In this document: piece by piece, positions 62,247-64,000 of the stretch
Layout of the letters: the number at the start of each line of letters is the position of its first letter
Position numbering within the stretch: the first letter of the stretch is position 1
The notes under the pieces: model-generated
The model's database searches: none
Seen by the model: only the letters and a program-made list of their open reading frames with translations
What the model was told of the DNA's origin: nothing
Made by a program: the position numbers and the translations under genes
DNA from: Cladopsammia gracilis
Taxonomy: Eukaryota > Cnidaria > Anthozoa > Scleractinia > Dendrophylliidae
Direction of reading: 5' to 3'
Length of the DNA: 64,000 nucleotides
Assembly: GCA_022457155.1 (NCBI GenBank)
Contig: JAJGOT010000115.1
Coordinates: forward strand, 339,501 to 403,500

Positions 62247-62460
62247 CTTCATTCAGATAGCTTTCTCTCTTTTGTCGTGAATGGCAAAGATCTCTGTAAA
62301 TCACCATAAAGATATCACCGCATAAAGGAAGACAATCTTCTCTGGGCCCATTCACTTCGCGCGTTTTACAACTTGGTGTAAAAACCTTATTTGAACCAGC
62401 CATAATCAACAAACAGGCCAAGATTAAACATTCGAGTTGAAAAATCCTCGCCATTGGCAT
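62247..62460 (-). CDS. Insulin-like peptide B, exon 1 (signal peptide and B chain)
   Basis: The ATG is at 62460 (a second at 62454). A signal peptide (LECLILACLLIMAGS) precedes the B chain CLPLCGDIFMVIYRDLC, with CG-x10-C as in insulin B chains, followed by RQKR, a convertase site. The donor GTAAAC ends the exon in phase 1, matching exon 2 about 1.27 kb downstream. The joined precursor has 121 residues. The B chain is clearly diverged from the sister gene outside the cysteine frame. Confidence 0.88.
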
Positions 62461-62860
62461 GGTTTGATTTGAAGAAAGAAACGGGCAATTCAGATCAATC
62501 AGAACAACGTCAATTTGAAGGCTAAATCCCGTTTAGTGATCCCTCTAAGACTGATACTATTACGAAGACCGGATATTTTGCCTCCTTCCTTAATTATAGA
62601 GAAGTAGAATGTACATTGTAGTTTTAACCGTTAAAAGCTGGTCCTTTGTAAACATCCTTTCTAGCGACAATTCATCACCTCGCTGACTCCAAGCACAAAA
62701 GATGAATTATAAACAAAAACAGATTAGCACAGTTTCAGTATACTGTATATTATTATATTGTATGACGCTAACGTGTATATCTTTCAATATATCGATCGCA
62801 TATAATAACATGTTTTTTTTAAATTTTATTTTCATCCACATTGTTACACCTCAAGATCAT

Positions 62861-63293
62861 AAATATGACCTCTTTTTGTGATGATTATTTTTTTAATTAT
62901 TCAATGTGGGCTGGTTTTAAGTCACATTCTCGTGGGTTACTATTTTTATTTATCGAATGGTCTCAAAAAATACTTTTAAGAAACAAAGTTGCTTAATATT
63001 AAATTTGAAATATTCGCTCTCGATCTGTTATAATCAAGTATATAAAATGGCGAGTTTCTCTATAAGCCAATATTCTGCATATGACTTATAAATGTGATCT
63101 TTTTGTGATTAAAAAAACTAAATCGCTAAAATTATTCAATGTGGGCTTGTTCTAAGTCACATTGTCGTGGGTTGCTAGTTTTATTTATTGAATGGTCTCA
63201 CAAAATACTTTTAAGAAACAAAGTTGCTTATTCAATTTGAAATATTCGCTCTCGATCTGTCATAATCAAGTATATAAAATGGCGAGTTTCTAC
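62861..63293. repeat. Tandem duplication, ~227-bp spacing, ending TATATAAAATGGCGAG
   Basis: 62861-63060 and 63091-63293 share TTATTCAATGTGGGCT, AAGTCACATT, CGTGGGTT, GAATGGTCTCA, AAATACTTTTAAGAAACAAA and GTATATAAAATGGCGAGTTT in the same order. Confidence 0.85.
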
Positions 63294-63698
63294 TTAGGTG
63301 GCTTCGAGTGATAACAGATACTTGGTGATTAATTGTCGAATATTTGTTTGATTAATTGTGGATCGGAAGAAAACTGCCGGTCGCTAATTAGAAAATGGAA
63401 CGAGCTGGAAACTCCACGGGCGGACGCGATCGTTATTGCGCCATTATTACATTGTGCCTCCTTCTTCTACCTTGGGCATAAAAGGGGGACTGTTCACTTC
63501 AGAGAGCTGGGGTACCCTTGCCAAACTACATAATTATCAATTTTACATGTGGTTGTTAAGACTAATAAAAAAAAAAGAAAAATTTAAATTTAAGGAAATT
63601 TAAAATAGGACATGAAAAATTCCCCAACGACGTTAATATTTGAGAGGAAAAGCAATTTAAACAGATATACCGAATAAATATATAAGGGAATTGAAGTT

Positions 63699-64000
63699 CA
63701 TTGAAAACTTTCCATAATCAGTTCTGTAAACGTTATAACCGATAACTATATTATTTCAATATCTAGTGTACATCTGTACATAATGCTATATATGTATTGA
63801 ACTGTTTGTAAAATAATTCGAGAACTGGTGGTAACTTTCCAAAATGAAAAGCAAACATAAAAACCAACTGAGATATTTTTTTTTTTTCATATACAACTGA
63901 TTGCAAAAACGACCGAACGGTTTTCATTGAAAACTTTCCATAATTAGCTCTGTACACGTTATAACCGATACCTATATTATTTCAATATCTAGTGTACATC
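63699..64000. repeat. Direct repeat of 76 bp at 226-bp spacing
   Basis: CATTGAAAACTTTCCATAAT to ATATCTAGTGTACATC occurs at 63699-63774 and again at 63925-64000, with few changes. The array may continue beyond the window. Confidence 0.9.

Overview
The window is animal DNA, most likely from a hexacorallian cnidarian (stony coral or sea anemone). It is AT-rich, has phase-1 introns between extracellular-domain exons (TSP1, D8C, PAN/apple, EGF), is full of small foldback transposons, and carries one complete integrated DNA virus or giant transposon.

Bases 1-17980 are an almost entire Maverick/Polinton (adintovirus-type) element of about 18 kb. It is bounded by inverted terminal repeats of about 0.42 kb; the last ~31 bases of the left terminus lie outside the window. 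It encodes a protein-primed family B DNA polymerase, a retrovirus-type integrase, a double-jelly-roll hexon, a jelly-roll penton, an A32-like packaging ATPase, a YqaJ/lambda-type exonuclease, a zinc-ribbon protein, a coiled-coil virion-type protein, a 601-residue structural-type protein and about ten small, often membrane-spanning proteins. Every assigned frame is open. Nearly every gene has a TATATACA-like motif within a few bases of its ATG, including two divergent gene pairs separated by only 28-30 bp. The termini are long palindromes able to fold into ~218-nt hairpins, an arrangement that recalls parvovirus ends. No adenain-type maturation protease was recognised.

The element sits inside a copy of a ~1 kb host repeat that recurs twice in the window, and this places its right edge at 17980/17981.

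Bases 17981-64000 are host DNA. On the + strand there are TSP1 (19022-19192) and D8C/uromodulin-type (20993-21373) exons, then an EGF exon (27859-27964) spliced to a terminal exon (29031-29536) with a six-cysteine domain I cannot name. There is a decayed third copy of that domain (36282-36719), and a complete four-exon paralogue (38363-42727: signal peptide, PAN/apple, EGF, six-cysteine domain). On the - strand are two two-exon insulin-like peptide genes (49214-50944 and 60822-62460), each with a B-chain CG-x10-C core and an A-chain CC-x3-C-x8-C core. The rest is introns and intergenic DNA with foldback elements (two flanked by TTAA), a 5'-truncated non-LTR retrotransposon, a probable YR-retrotransposon gag remnant, a hammerhead-like motif, satellites and microsatellites.
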